Assembly (NCBI GenBank): GCA_020328155.1
Contig: JAIXMX010000004.1
Location: forward strand, 33,086 to 97,085
DNA from: Candidatus Endomicrobiellum agilis
GTDB taxonomy: Bacteria > Elusimicrobiota > Endomicrobiia > Endomicrobiales > Endomicrobiaceae
Length of the DNA: 64,000 bases
Reading direction: 5' to 3'
The position numbers and the translations under genes are program-made. The notes under the pieces were generated by a model that had not been told where the DNA came from, did no database searches, and saw nothing but the letters and a program-made list of their open reading frames with translations. Below, in pieces: positions 48,881 through 58,358 of the stretch (the stretch's first letter is position 1; every line of letters begins with the position of its first letter).

Positions 48881-50396
48881 AATTATTTATCTTTTTAAAC
48901 TCTTTTAGTTCTTTTTCAAGCTCTGCTTTTAAAGCGTTATCTATCTTTGCACCTGTTGAAAGTTTTTTAACGGTTTCAGGATATGTTCTCTTTACATATT
49001 CTATTATCTGTTGTTCAACTACAGCAACTTTGTCAATGTCTATGTTGTCAAGTAGCCCTGATGTTACGGCAAAAATTGATAATATTTCAGAAAGTTCGTC
49101 ATAAGGTTTATACTGTGCCTGTTTTAAAATTTCTGTAATTCTTCTGCCTCTTTCAAGTCTTTTCAGTGTATCCTCGTCTAAATCGCTTCCAAACTGCGTG
49201 AAAGCTTGTAATTCTCTGAATTGTGAGAGTTCGAGTCTTAAAGGTCCCGCCAATTGTTTCATTGACTTAGTCTGTGCCGCTCCTCCTACACGTGAAACGG
49301 AAAGTCCGACGTTAATTGCCGGGCGTATGCCTGAATTAAATAAATCGGCTTCAAGATATATTTGTCCGTCTGTAATTGAGACGACGTTTGTAGGAATATA
49401 GGCGGACAAGTCATTCCCTTGAGTCTCGACGATGGGGAGCGCTGTGAGAGTTCCTCCGCCTTTTTCGTCAGACATTCTTGCGGCTCTTTCCAAAAGTCTT
49501 GAATGTAAATAGAAAATGTCGCCCGGGTACGCTTCGCGTCCTGCGGGTCTTTTAATTAGAAGAGATATTTGTCTGTATGCCCACGCATGTTTTGTTAAAT
49601 CATCGTAAACAATCAAAACATCTTCGCCCTTATCCATAAAATATTCGCCGATTGCACAAGCCGTAAGCGGTGCAATGTACTGCATTGAAGCGGGATCTGA
49701 AGCCGTAGCCGCAACGATGATAGTATAACTCATTGCGCCTTCTTCTTTAAGCTTTGTTGTAATTGAGGCTAAATTAGATTTTTTCTGTCCTATCGAGCAA
49801 TATATGCATAGAACTCTTTTCAAGCCCATATCGGGTTTTTTCTGGTTTATTATAGCGTCAACTGCTATAGCTGTTTTTCCGGTACCTCTGTCTCCGATTA
49901 TGAGTTCTCTCTGTCCTCTTCCCACCGGGGTCATTGCGTCGATGGCTTTAATGCCAGTTTTTAATGGTCTATCCACCGAACTTCTTTGAATGATGCCGGG
50001 AGCTGTTTTTTCAATCGGATAATAGACGGGATTACTGTGTTTTAATTTGCTGCCGTCTATGGACTGCCCCAGAGTGTTTATTACTCTTCCTATTAATTTA
50101 TTGGAAACCGCGACGCTTAGAACTTTTCCCGTAGATTTTACTTTCATTCCGCGCACGATATGTCCTGAATTTTTGAGCAGTACTATTGAAATATAATCTT
50201 CATCAATATTTAAAACGAAACCTATAGATCCATCGTCGAACTCTATTGCTTCATAATAACCTGCATCGGAGAGTCCTGAAGCTTTTACAATTTCATCGCC
50301 GACACTCTCAACAACTCCAAAGTTTACTAATTCGGGCTTTAGCTGTGCAGAATACAGTTCTTTTTCAATTTTTTGTATTATTTCTTCTGGTTTCAT
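48855..50396 (-). CDS. atpA: ATP synthase alpha subunit
   Basis: This is the non-catalytic nucleotide-binding subunit of F1. The 513 residues include the P-loop GDRGTGKTAIAVDAI, GQKKSNLASI, VYDDLTKHAWAYRQISLLIKRPAGREAYPGDIFYLHSRLLERAA, the conserved arginine in GLSVSRVGGAAQ, and FGSDLDEDT. Overlaps atpH by 4 bases. Confidence 0.98.
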
Positions 50397-50749
50397 AAAC
50401 TCTCTCTTATATCATTTAATATTCTTTTTACTATTCCAGAAACGCTGTAATCCAAAACAAAATCGCCATATTCAAATCGCACTCCGCCTGAAATATTCTC
50501 GTCGTCGCGCTTAAATAAAATTTTTTTGTTTGGAAACATCGCAGTAATTTTCCTTTTATTTACATCATTTAACTCGCCGGCAAAACTTGCGGTGACGCTG
50601 CTGTTTTTTATTTCTTTTGACAACAAACGCATAAACACTTTAAGCTCTTGTCTTGAGAGATTGGAAAGAATCCATTCCAACCCTTTTATACTAAGTTCAT
50701 CATGTTTAATAATAGAATCTACAAGTTCTTTAATTTGTGATATTTTCAT
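50393..50749 (-). CDS. atpH: ATP synthase delta subunit, unusually short
   Basis: Delta links the peripheral stalk to the top of F1. Only 118 residues are encoded against about 180 in most bacteria. The C-terminal part is recognisable (SGGVRFEYGDFVLDYSVSGIVKRILNDI), while the N-terminal six-helix bundle that binds the alpha subunits is reduced to a short helical stretch. The position between atpF and atpA, with overlaps of 20 and 4 bases, makes the identity clear. I see no second delta fragment upstream, because atpF occupies that DNA. Confidence 0.8.
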   Translation of the reverse strand: MKISQIKELVDSIIKHDELSIKGLEWILSNLSRQELKVFMRLLSKEIKNSSVTASFAGELNDVNKRKITAMFPNKKILFKRDDENISGGVRFEYGDFVLDYSVSGIVKRILNDIRESL

Positions 50750-51239
50750 CTATTTTTTCTAATGCCCGCGATATAAGTTTTTGTTTCTCATCCTCAGTAA
50801 ATAAATTTGATAGGACTTTTGACATAACTTTTCCCGAAATATCTACAGACATCTTTCCGATTTTCTTATTCATATTTTCAAACTCTGTTGCCGCTCTCTG
50901 CTTTGCCTCTTCTACGATATGTTCCGACCGACTCTTTGCTTCTATAGCTGCTTTTTCCTTTGTTTCTTCAATCGAAACTTTTGTTGTTGCCATCATCATG
51001 TCGACGCTGCTTTTAGCTTCCGCAATAATCTTTTTTTTCTCTTCAGTTGCATTTCCCAAGATAATTTTTGCATTTTCAGCATCTTGCAAAGATTGTTCAA
51101 TCTTACGTTTTCTTTCATCAAGCATTTTTTTTAAAGGCGCAAATAAAAACTTTTTAAGAACAAATACTATGATTAAGAAATTTACAAGCTGAAATAAAAA
51201 TAATCTTGCTTCTAGACCGAATTTTTGTATTATTTCCAT
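50730..51239 (-). CDS. atpF: ATP synthase b subunit
   Basis: This is the peripheral-stalk subunit: one N-terminal membrane helix (FLFQLVNFLIIVFVLKKFLF) followed by a long, charged, right-handed coiled coil rich in E, K and A. 169 residues, typical length. It sits 23 bases after atpE. Confidence 0.94.
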   Translation of the reverse strand: MEIIQKFGLEARLFLFQLVNFLIIVFVLKKFLFAPLKKMLDERKRKIEQSLQDAENAKIILGNATEEKKKIIAEAKSSVDMMMATTKVSIEETKEKAAIEAKSRSEHIVEEAKQRAATEFENMNKKIGKMSVDISGKVMSKVLSNLFTEDEKQKLISRALEKIDENITN

Positions 51240-51262
51240 TTTTATCTCTTGCTATTAAGTTT

Positions 51263-51484
<222 letters not shown>

Positions 51485-51500
51485 TTACGTATACTATTAA

Positions 51501-52226
51501 TTAATGTGATTTGTCTGTCATTATATGCATAAAAGCCATTGTAAGCATTGCAAAAACTATTGCCTGAATAAGAGCGACCATGATCTCAAGAACTATAAAA
51601 GGAAGCGGCAAACCAAACGAAAACAATCCGTACATAGTCGACATAACTCTTTCTCCTGCGAAGATGTTTCCAAATAAACGAAAAGAAAATGAAATAAGTT
51701 TTGTTATTTCGTTTACAAATTCCAAGATGCCGACGAATAAAAATATAGGAAACATTCTGAATGTAATGAATCTTCTGAAATAAGCTTTGATGCCAGTGTG
51801 TTTTATACTGAAGTAATGCGTTACGACTACGGAAATGACGGCGAGTGCAAGCGTGAAATTTAAATCGCTTGTGGCAGCTCTTAGAAATGGCACTCCATGA
51901 TGTTCTAATGCCGCTGTTTGGAACCTTATTGATTCAAACCCAGGAAACTGCGCAACTAAATTTGAGATTAGTATAAACAAAAAAAATGATAAAACCCAAG
52001 GATATATAAACGAAGCTCTTTCCCCGGCAATTTCCTCAGTGGTTTCTCTAAAATAATCAATAACTGCTTCAACGGCATTTTGTGTGCCGCCGGGTTTAAG
52101 CGCAACTGTCTTGCTTACCATAAAAACTAATACAATAATAACAATATCGGTAATAACTGTAGCAATAACAGTATTTGTTACTGGAAAACCTGCTATTGAA
52201 AATAATATTTCGGGACTTATTTGCAT
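51501..52226 (-). CDS. atpB: ATP synthase a subunit
   Basis: This is the membrane stator subunit forming the proton half-channels. The 241 residues have five to six helices, with the essential arginine in SFSFRLFGNIFAGE and a typical C-terminal ALIQAIVFAMLTMAFM helix. First gene of the operon atpB-E-F-H-A-G-D-C; no atpI was found upstream. Confidence 0.96.
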   Translation of the reverse strand: MQISPEILFSIAGFPVTNTVIATVITDIVIIVLVFMVSKTVALKPGGTQNAVEAVIDYFRETTEEIAGERASFIYPWVLSFFLFILISNLVAQFPGFESIRFQTAALEHHGVPFLRAATSDLNFTLALAVISVVVTHYFSIKHTGIKAYFRRFITFRMFPIFLFVGILEFVNEITKLISFSFRLFGNIFAGERVMSTMYGLFSFGLPLPFIVLEIMVALIQAIVFAMLTMAFMHIMTDKSH

Positions 52227-53051
52227 CTCAATTGCCTCAGTTTTGTGACTGACTTTTTTTTAGAATGAATATTTATTCCCTGTTTCAAGTAGCCGCGATT
52301 TTATATTATGCCGCTCCCGCATAGCGCGTGATGATAATCGCCTGCAGTCAAACATGTAATCTTTATTGATTCCACCTGCATTGTTCAGTTTGATTTAATG
52401 TATCTCGATCCGTTTGCTGGTTTGATTTTGCTTATTTTCGAGTTTTGCATAAGCTGCATACAAATCTCTTTAACAAATTATATACTGCAGGATGAAACTC
52501 CGCTGCTTTTACGCATGTGCCTTGCGACTCCAACTTTACTATAAACTAAATACAAGTTGGCAAACAAATAATTTTCCGCACAGTCAGTCATTTTCCTTAA
52601 AGTTCGGTTCTCAATCCAAAAATTATGCAGTAGATTCTTCTGTAGCCGAAAGTCTGTTTCCATCTATAAATGCTTGTGCAGGAAATAAAGAAATAATCAA
52701 TTACCTGAAAAAGTCTATATAAGCGTGTAATATAAGTTGATTTTTTATTCTCAATGTTTTTTGTCATTGTCAAATTGTTTATTGGCACAGAAACAAACTC
52801 GTAATACGCAATATGAGCTGTATTATATTAATAAAAGTGCGTTTAGTCAACATCGAATTATTGATTCAATGCATATATAATTGGGCATTTTAAAATTCTG
52901 AAACATAATATTTGTTCATTATCATTACTTTTTCTCCACTGCTTTATCTTTGCGATACGCATAAAGAATTGATGCCAATAAGAATTTGATTTGTGAATTT
53001 ACATTTATTTCTGCTCTTTTTTTTCTGTTTTAGATGGAATAATCTTTTATA
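52227..53051. other. 825-base gap between lplA and atpB
   Basis: No gene is recognised. A plus-strand frame at 52492-52722 ends in a plausible helical tail (GNKEIINYLKKSI), and a minus-strand frame overlaps it at 52478-52663; neither has a ribosome binding site or known motif. The atp operon promoter probably lies in 52230-52500. Confidence 0.45.
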
Positions 53052-53708
53052 TTAAAATTTATTATTCCACTGTAGATTTAAATACTTTTCCTCAACAATT
53101 TTTTCTGCATATTTAATATCATCGTTATTGAAATTTGAAGTTTTTATTTCGGTTTTAAGAAATTCTGCCATATTTTTTGCAAAATTTGAGGAAAAAACTT
53201 TTCTGTCGGTACTATTTAGATTTATATGAATTGATCCCTGCACCATAAGTTTATTTCCCCGTCTGCGTAAGCACGAACCTGTGATTTTTCTACCGTTTAA
53301 AATCAAATCGTTTTCACAAAAAGTCTGAACGCATATATTGCTTGCATTTCCTGCCTTCTTATCTAAAATTGTAGAATCAATACCAAGCAACTGTAAAGCT
53401 TTCCGTATTGCTAAATGAATATTTCTGTAAGTTTCTTGTTGATTATACACATTGAGAAAGTCTGACGATATAATGAAACTATAAGAAATATCATTATAAT
53501 GGTTTACCGTAAGTCCGCCGGTAAACCTTCTTACAAAAGTGCTTGCCGCAATATCTTTGGTTTTTTGGAAATAGCCTATTGTTGTATATGGATTGTCCCA
53601 ATAATATGTTCTTAAAATAGGTTCATTTTTGTATTCATTAAACAGTGTTTCATCAAGCGCCATATTCATTGCTGCATTTCTTGGAATATCGTCAATCCAA
53701 CGAAGCAT
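53052..53708 (-). CDS. lplA: Lipoate-protein ligase A-like protein
   Basis: The enzyme attaches lipoate or a related acyl group to the lysine of E2 and GcvH domains. The 218 residues have NMALDETLF near the N-terminus, the ligand-binding RRFTGGLTVNH (60-70, usually RRPTGGGAVxH), and GRKITGSCLRRRGNKLMVQGSIHIN. The C-terminal accessory domain is short. It overlaps the alkyltransferase gene by 17 bases. LipM- or octanoyltransferase-type activity cannot be excluded. Confidence 0.85.
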   Translation of the reverse strand: MLRWIDDIPRNAAMNMALDETLFNEYKNEPILRTYYWDNPYTTIGYFQKTKDIAASTFVRRFTGGLTVNHYNDISYSFIISSDFLNVYNQQETYRNIHLAIRKALQLLGIDSTILDKKAGNASNICVQTFCENDLILNGRKITGSCLRRRGNKLMVQGSIHINLNSTDRKVFSSNFAKNMAEFLKTEIKTSNFNNDDIKYAEKIVEEKYLNLQWNNKF

Positions 53709-54090
53709 CTTTTCCTGTTTCCTTTTCGTATTTAAGCATCTGCAATTTTTTCTTTATTCCGCCCGCCGCAGAATAACCGCCCATTTTCCCATCGCTTCTT
53801 ATAACCCTGTGGCAAGGCACTATCGGAGCAAAAGGATTTTTACTTAATGCCGTACCTACCGCTCTTGCGGCTTTAGCCGCTCCTATCTTTTTTGCAAGTT
53901 GCAAATAAGTTAAAGTTTTTCCTGCAGATATTTTAAAGCAGGCTTTCCAAACTTTTACATAAAAATCAGGGTAGGTTTTCATTTTTTCAATAATATCTTT
54001 TGGTATTTTTTTCACGGGTTTTCCTATATTGAGAAATTTGGTTGCGTTGTTGTTGGCGAACGTTCTGGAACCGTCTTCTTCAGCACTCAT
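53692..54090 (-). CDS. ogt: O6-alkylguanine-DNA alkyltransferase
   Basis: The protein transfers alkyl groups from O6-alkylguanine in DNA to its own cysteine in a suicide reaction. The 132 residues comprise essentially the C-terminal active domain. The helix-turn-helix is GKTLTYLQLAKKIGAAKAARAVGTALSKNP with its arginine finger, and the active site PCHRVI has Cys93, followed by GGYSAAGG. The N-terminal domain of long forms is missing, as in the short Atl/MGMT forms; the intact PCHR motif points to a true transferase. Confidence 0.92.
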   Translation of the reverse strand: MSAEEDGSRTFANNNATKFLNIGKPVKKIPKDIIEKMKTYPDFYVKVWKACFKISAGKTLTYLQLAKKIGAAKAARAVGTALSKNPFAPIVPCHRVIRSDGKMGGYSAAGGIKKKLQMLKYEKETGKDASLD

Positions 54091-54116
54091 AAAATAGCAT
54101 AATACAATTTTGATTT

Positions 54117-55415
54117 TTATATTCCAAACTCTTTTGCTCTAAGTTTCCTATGATAATTTACGGCAAATCTATGCGCTTCATCTCTTACGGACTGCAAAAG
54201 TCTTAAAGCCGGCGAATGTCTACTTAAAATCAACGGTTTGTCTTTGTTTGGTAAAAAAATTTCTTCATTCTTTTTTGCAAGCGAAATTATCGGAATTTGC
54301 GACTGGATATCTTCAAGAGCGTCCAATGCGGCGCTAAGCTGTCCTTTTCCTCCGTCGATTAAAATCAAATCCGGCATCTTTTCATTCTTTCTTATCAATG
54401 CCGAATATCTTCTGAAAACAACTTCTCTCATACTTGCAAAGTCATCCGCTCCCGCGACAGTTTTAATTTTAAATCTTCTGTAATTCTTTTTATCCGAAAT
54501 GCCGTTTTGAAATCTAACCATAGAAGCGACGGCATTTGTGCCTTGTATATTTGAATTATCAAATCCTTCTATTATTGCAGGTTGGCGTTTTAATCCTAAA
54601 ATATTTTTTAATTCGTTTATGCTGTTTGCTCTCTGCACAGATTGATTTATTTCATCTTGTGTGATTTCGTTTATCATGACTCTTTCGGACATATTTTGCA
54701 GCGCGTAGAGTCTATCTCTTATTTCTCTTGCTTCTTCATAACGCATATTTTCGCTTAAATCAAGCATTTGTTTTTTCCACTTATCTTCAAGTTTTTTAAA
54801 TTTCCCGTTTAAAAATAACTCAATACCTTTAATTTTTTCTTTATAATCTTTCGACGTAATTTTACTAAGACACGGACCGGTACACATTTCCGTATGATAA
54901 TAAAGGCATGATTTAACCTTTTTTTCTTCAGGAAGAGATTCCTCCGCAATATCCATTTTACACGGGCGGATTTTAAAAAGTTTTACAAGCCAACGGACAA
55001 ATTTTTTTATGTAAAAAACTTGCGGATATGGACCGAAGTAAAGAGCGCCGTCTTTAATTTTTTTTCTTATAAGTGTCAAACGAGGGAAATCTTCATTTAT
55101 TGAAAATTTGATATACGGATAAGATTTATCATCTTTCCACATTGAATTGAAATACGGTTTGACTTTGTTTATCAGCTGCCTTTCAATTATCAATGCTTCT
55201 CTTTCGGAAGTACACAAAATGTAATCAATTTTACGCATTGCCGTTATAATAGTGGCGGCTTTTGAATTTATATCGGCGTTAAAATATGACGATATTCTAT
55301 TTTTAAGACTTTTTGCTTTTCCGATATATATAATATTGCCGATTCCGTCGCGCATTATATAGACGCCGGGAAGTTTTGGAATATTGTTAAATTTTTTATT
55401 TTTATAGTCTTTCAT
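54117..55415 (-). CDS. uvrC: UvrC, compact form lacking the central and C-terminal HhH regions
   Basis: UvrC makes both incisions in nucleotide excision repair. The 432 residues (usual about 600) contain the GIY-YIG domain (GVYI at 17-20, YIGKA at 30-34), the cysteine region CLYYHTEMCTGPC, and the UVR helices (MRYEEAREIRDRL) that bind UvrB. The RNase H-like nuclease domain follows almost directly (IIEGFDNSNIQGTNAVASM, LILIDGGKGQL, VRDEAHRFAVNYHRK) with its acidic and His residues intact. About 130 residues between UVR and nuclease and the final helix-hairpin-helix domain are absent. The frame is open throughout, so this is a clean internal deletion, not decay. Confidence 0.9.
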   Translation of the reverse strand: MKDYKNKKFNNIPKLPGVYIMRDGIGNIIYIGKAKSLKNRISSYFNADINSKAATIITAMRKIDYILCTSEREALIIERQLINKVKPYFNSMWKDDKSYPYIKFSINEDFPRLTLIRKKIKDGALYFGPYPQVFYIKKFVRWLVKLFKIRPCKMDIAEESLPEEKKVKSCLYYHTEMCTGPCLSKITSKDYKEKIKGIELFLNGKFKKLEDKWKKQMLDLSENMRYEEAREIRDRLYALQNMSERVMINEITQDEINQSVQRANSINELKNILGLKRQPAIIEGFDNSNIQGTNAVASMVRFQNGISDKKNYRRFKIKTVAGADDFASMREVVFRRYSALIRKNEKMPDLILIDGGKGQLSAALDALEDIQSQIPIISLAKKNEEIFLPNKDKPLILSRHSPALRLLQSVRDEAHRFAVNYHRKLRAKEFGI

Positions 55416-55643
55416 TGTGAGTGTTCCGTCTGAAATTGTAGCAATTTACGCTGCGCTTGCGATAATTGATTAACTTGTATTCCTTTGCTCGTTTTTATTT
55501 TTTTAAAAGAAACTATAAGAATAGATTTAATTCTCCAGATTTTCAGGCGTATGAGACTGCGGCAAATACAATTAAGCCTGAAAATATTGAAGTAGGAACT
55601 GAAATAAACAAGTTTTCTGAAATTCTGCATACATTTCAAGCCG

Positions 55644-57008
55644 TTATGATGCGAACAGAGCTTTTAGATATGAAAATGATATTTGTTTAAGACCAAGTTT
55701 GCCTATGCGTTTTTTAAGATATGCGGCAAGTAAAATAAAATTAAAGCAGGATGCCGCAGCTGTTGCAAAAGCAAGTCCGCCGTCCATCAGACGCATTAAT
55801 AAATTATACAAGATAACATGTAGAATCATAGTCATCATAACCATTTTGGCGGGTGTTTTTGTATCTTGGAACGCATAAAACGCATTTGCAAAAATTCTTG
55901 TTAAAGCATAAGCAGGAAGTCCTAAAGAATAATAAAATAATGCGTTGTTTGTCGTGAGTGATGCTAACGAATTAAATTTGCCGCGTTCAAACAACAGCTT
56001 TACTGTAGGAAGACCTATAACAGCGAGATCTGTCGCCGCGGGGAACGAAATAAAAATTGTAAATCTAACGGAATAACCAAGAGAATTTTTAAGCGTTGCC
56101 ATATCTTTTTGAGCGTAAGCTTTTGACATCATGGGGAGAGATACGGTAGCAAAAACCAATCCAAAAACTGCCAAAGGCAATTGCATAAGCCTGTTAGAAT
56201 AATAAAGAGCAGTTATATATCCTCTTGCAAGAAAAGATGCGCATATGTTATCAACACAAGCATTTATTTGATTTACAGGTAAGCCTACATAAGCAATGCA
56301 ATTTTCTTTATACATGGGTGTTTAAAATCAATATGAAATTTTAAATTCCAACTTAAACTTTTAAGTTTTGGATATTGTATAAAAAAGTGTAATGCGCTGC
56401 CGGTTATAACGCTTACGGCAGGACCCTTAATTTGATTGCAGGAACAAGCATAGGAGCGGGAGCAAACATGTAGAAAATTTCAGAAAAACTTAATGCAGAC
56501 GGAGCAGATGCGGGAATAAAAAAATGAATGTAATGTATTAAGCGCTGCAAGTAAGAAAGCGGCAAGATATATAAAAGAATGAATGGAAATATTAACCTTG
56601 TAAGTTCTATAGCAAGCTGCATTTTCTCGGGATCACTCGGGATCATTTGTAAATCCCCAAGCTGTTATTTTTACAAGCAGTGTCGCAAAAAACATGCCTA
56701 ATGCTGATATATCCATAACTATAAAGAGTAAAGCGGTGAATACGCATTCAAAAACTTTTGTGTTTCTGTTTTTCTTTTGTGTGCGGGTACTCACTGAATA
56801 CCGGTACAAAAGCCGCTGAAACCGCACCCTCGCCAAGCAAACGCCTAAAAAGGTTGGGGATTCTAAAAGCAGCGTAAAAAGCGGCGGCAAATATGTCAGC
56901 GCCAAATACATTGGCAACAAGCATATCTCTAATGTAACCAAGAATTCTTGAGAGAGTAGTACCGAAAGTCGTTTTACCAGCGTTTTTGGCAAGTGTTTTA
57001 TTTTTCAT
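55644..57008 (-). pseudogene. murJ: MurJ (MviN) lipid II flippase, multiply frameshifted
   Basis: MurJ flips lipid II across the inner membrane for peptidoglycan synthesis. The start (57008) reads LAKNAGKTTFGTTLSRILGYIRDMLVANVFGAD...RLLGEGAVSAAFVPVFSEY, typical MurJ. The frame breaks near 56760, resumes (ALGMFFATLLVKITAW), and breaks again near 56640 and 56550. It then continues through LKFHIDFKHPCIKKIALLM to a further break near 56295, and finally reads open from 56315 to 55644 (VNQINACVDNICASFLARGYITALYYSNRLMQLPLAVFG). The C-terminal helices after residue about 430 are gone. At least four frame changes rule out sequencing error. Another flippase elsewhere would be needed if a cell wall is made. 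Confidence 0.88.
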
Positions 57009-57185
57009 AGTTATATTTTATTATATCTTTTAGCTTTTTATAAAAGGTGATATAAGTATGTTATACGAGATATTCTTTGTAACATTGGATATATCGTATA
57101 ATAAATATTGCCTACTATCGATACTTTACATTTTCAGTCGGGTATAATTGTAGTCAATTCTATATTTTATTGATTGAGACATGCC

Positions 57186-58358
57186 TTATTTTCTTGGTGT
57201 CCATATTTTTAAATCGGGACTTCCATTAATTCGAACACCATCATTTACAACGATAGCCGCGCTATATTTAGCACGCGTAATTGCTACATAAAATTTGGCC
57301 CTCGTTTTATTTTTTAACTCAGTTCTATGATCAAATATCCATTTTTCCATTTCTTTTGTTGGGTAAATAAGAACTCCTTCAAAAGTTTTTCCTTTAGATT
57401 CTCCAAAATTAAAAGCAGGACGTAGTGTATTAGATGATTTTTTCTTTTTATCCCATCTGAGAATTACACTATTATATTTATCTTGATAAGAATATAATTC
57501 AACATCTTTTTTCTGCACCAACCAAACACCGTTGTATGTGCCTGTGTTATCACGGCAACATGCCCACGGTTTACTTTTTGGAAATTCTGGATAAAGAGCA
57601 GATGAAAAGTTACATATTTCTTGATTATTACGGTACGATACTTCTAATGAATCTTCATCAATATCAATTAATTTTTTACACTTTTCAAGAAAAAAATCTT
57701 TTATTTTACCATCCGCATATTTTTTATATTTAGACTCTTGATGTGTCGAATATGTTGTTTGGCGGGGATCTGCAACCAGTATAATAGTAGAATTTGTATT
57801 AAGCAATAGCTTTACAATTTCTAAATCATACCCTGCCAAATCTTGAGCCTCATCAATAAAAATATGAGTATAAATTCTTGCAATTCTATTTATTACTTTA
57901 TTGTCAGAAGATTTATTTGCTTTAAAAACAAATTTTGATAATTTATCGGAAAATATTCTATCCCTAATATCAAAAAAATGTTTTTTAATATCCTGTTCTG
58001 GCCAATATAAACGATGTTTATTTACAATAATAGGCTTGTCATTCTTATCAATTTTATAACCTGACTTTTCATTGACTAATTTTAAACCTTTTATATCATA
58101 TCCAAACATCTGCTCATTATATGAACCTTGATATGGTTTTGCGCCATGTTTAATTAAAAAAGAGAACCAAGTCTGTATTGTTATGAATTTTGGAATATAT
58201 TTATATTCGCTAATAAATTTTTGTTTTATTTCACCGGCATTGTTATCCGTATATGTTGTAAATAATACCTTCCCATTTTTAATCTCCATTGCTTTATTTA
58301 TGAGTAGTGTTGTTTTACCAGAGCCAGCAGCCGCTATGATTAATTTATTATTATTCAT
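57186..58358 (-). CDS. gajB: Gabija protein GajB (UvrD-like helicase)
   Basis: GajB is the superfamily 1 helicase-like partner of the Gabija anti-phage system. The 390 residues have all core motifs: Walker A AAAGSGKTTLL at 9-19, Walker B FIDEAQDL, motif III VADPRQTTY, motif IV SYRNNQEI, motif V ESKGKTFEGVLIYP and motif VI YVAITRAKYSAAIV. It is shorter than described GajB proteins (about 490), missing accessory subdomains. It overlaps gajA by 4 bases (ATGA), so the proteins are made in fixed ratio. Confidence 0.88.
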   Translation of the reverse strand: MNNNKLIIAAAGSGKTTLLINKAMEIKNGKVLFTTYTDNNAGEIKQKFISEYKYIPKFITIQTWFSFLIKHGAKPYQGSYNEQMFGYDIKGLKLVNEKSGYKIDKNDKPIIVNKHRLYWPEQDIKKHFFDIRDRIFSDKLSKFVFKANKSSDNKVINRIARIYTHIFIDEAQDLAGYDLEIVKLLLNTNSTIILVADPRQTTYSTHQESKYKKYADGKIKDFFLEKCKKLIDIDEDSLEVSYRNNQEICNFSSALYPEFPKSKPWACCRDNTGTYNGVWLVQKKDVELYSYQDKYNSVILRWDKKKKSSNTLRPAFNFGESKGKTFEGVLIYPTKEMEKWIFDHRTELKNKTRAKFYVAITRAKYSAAIVVNDGVRINGSPDLKIWTPRK

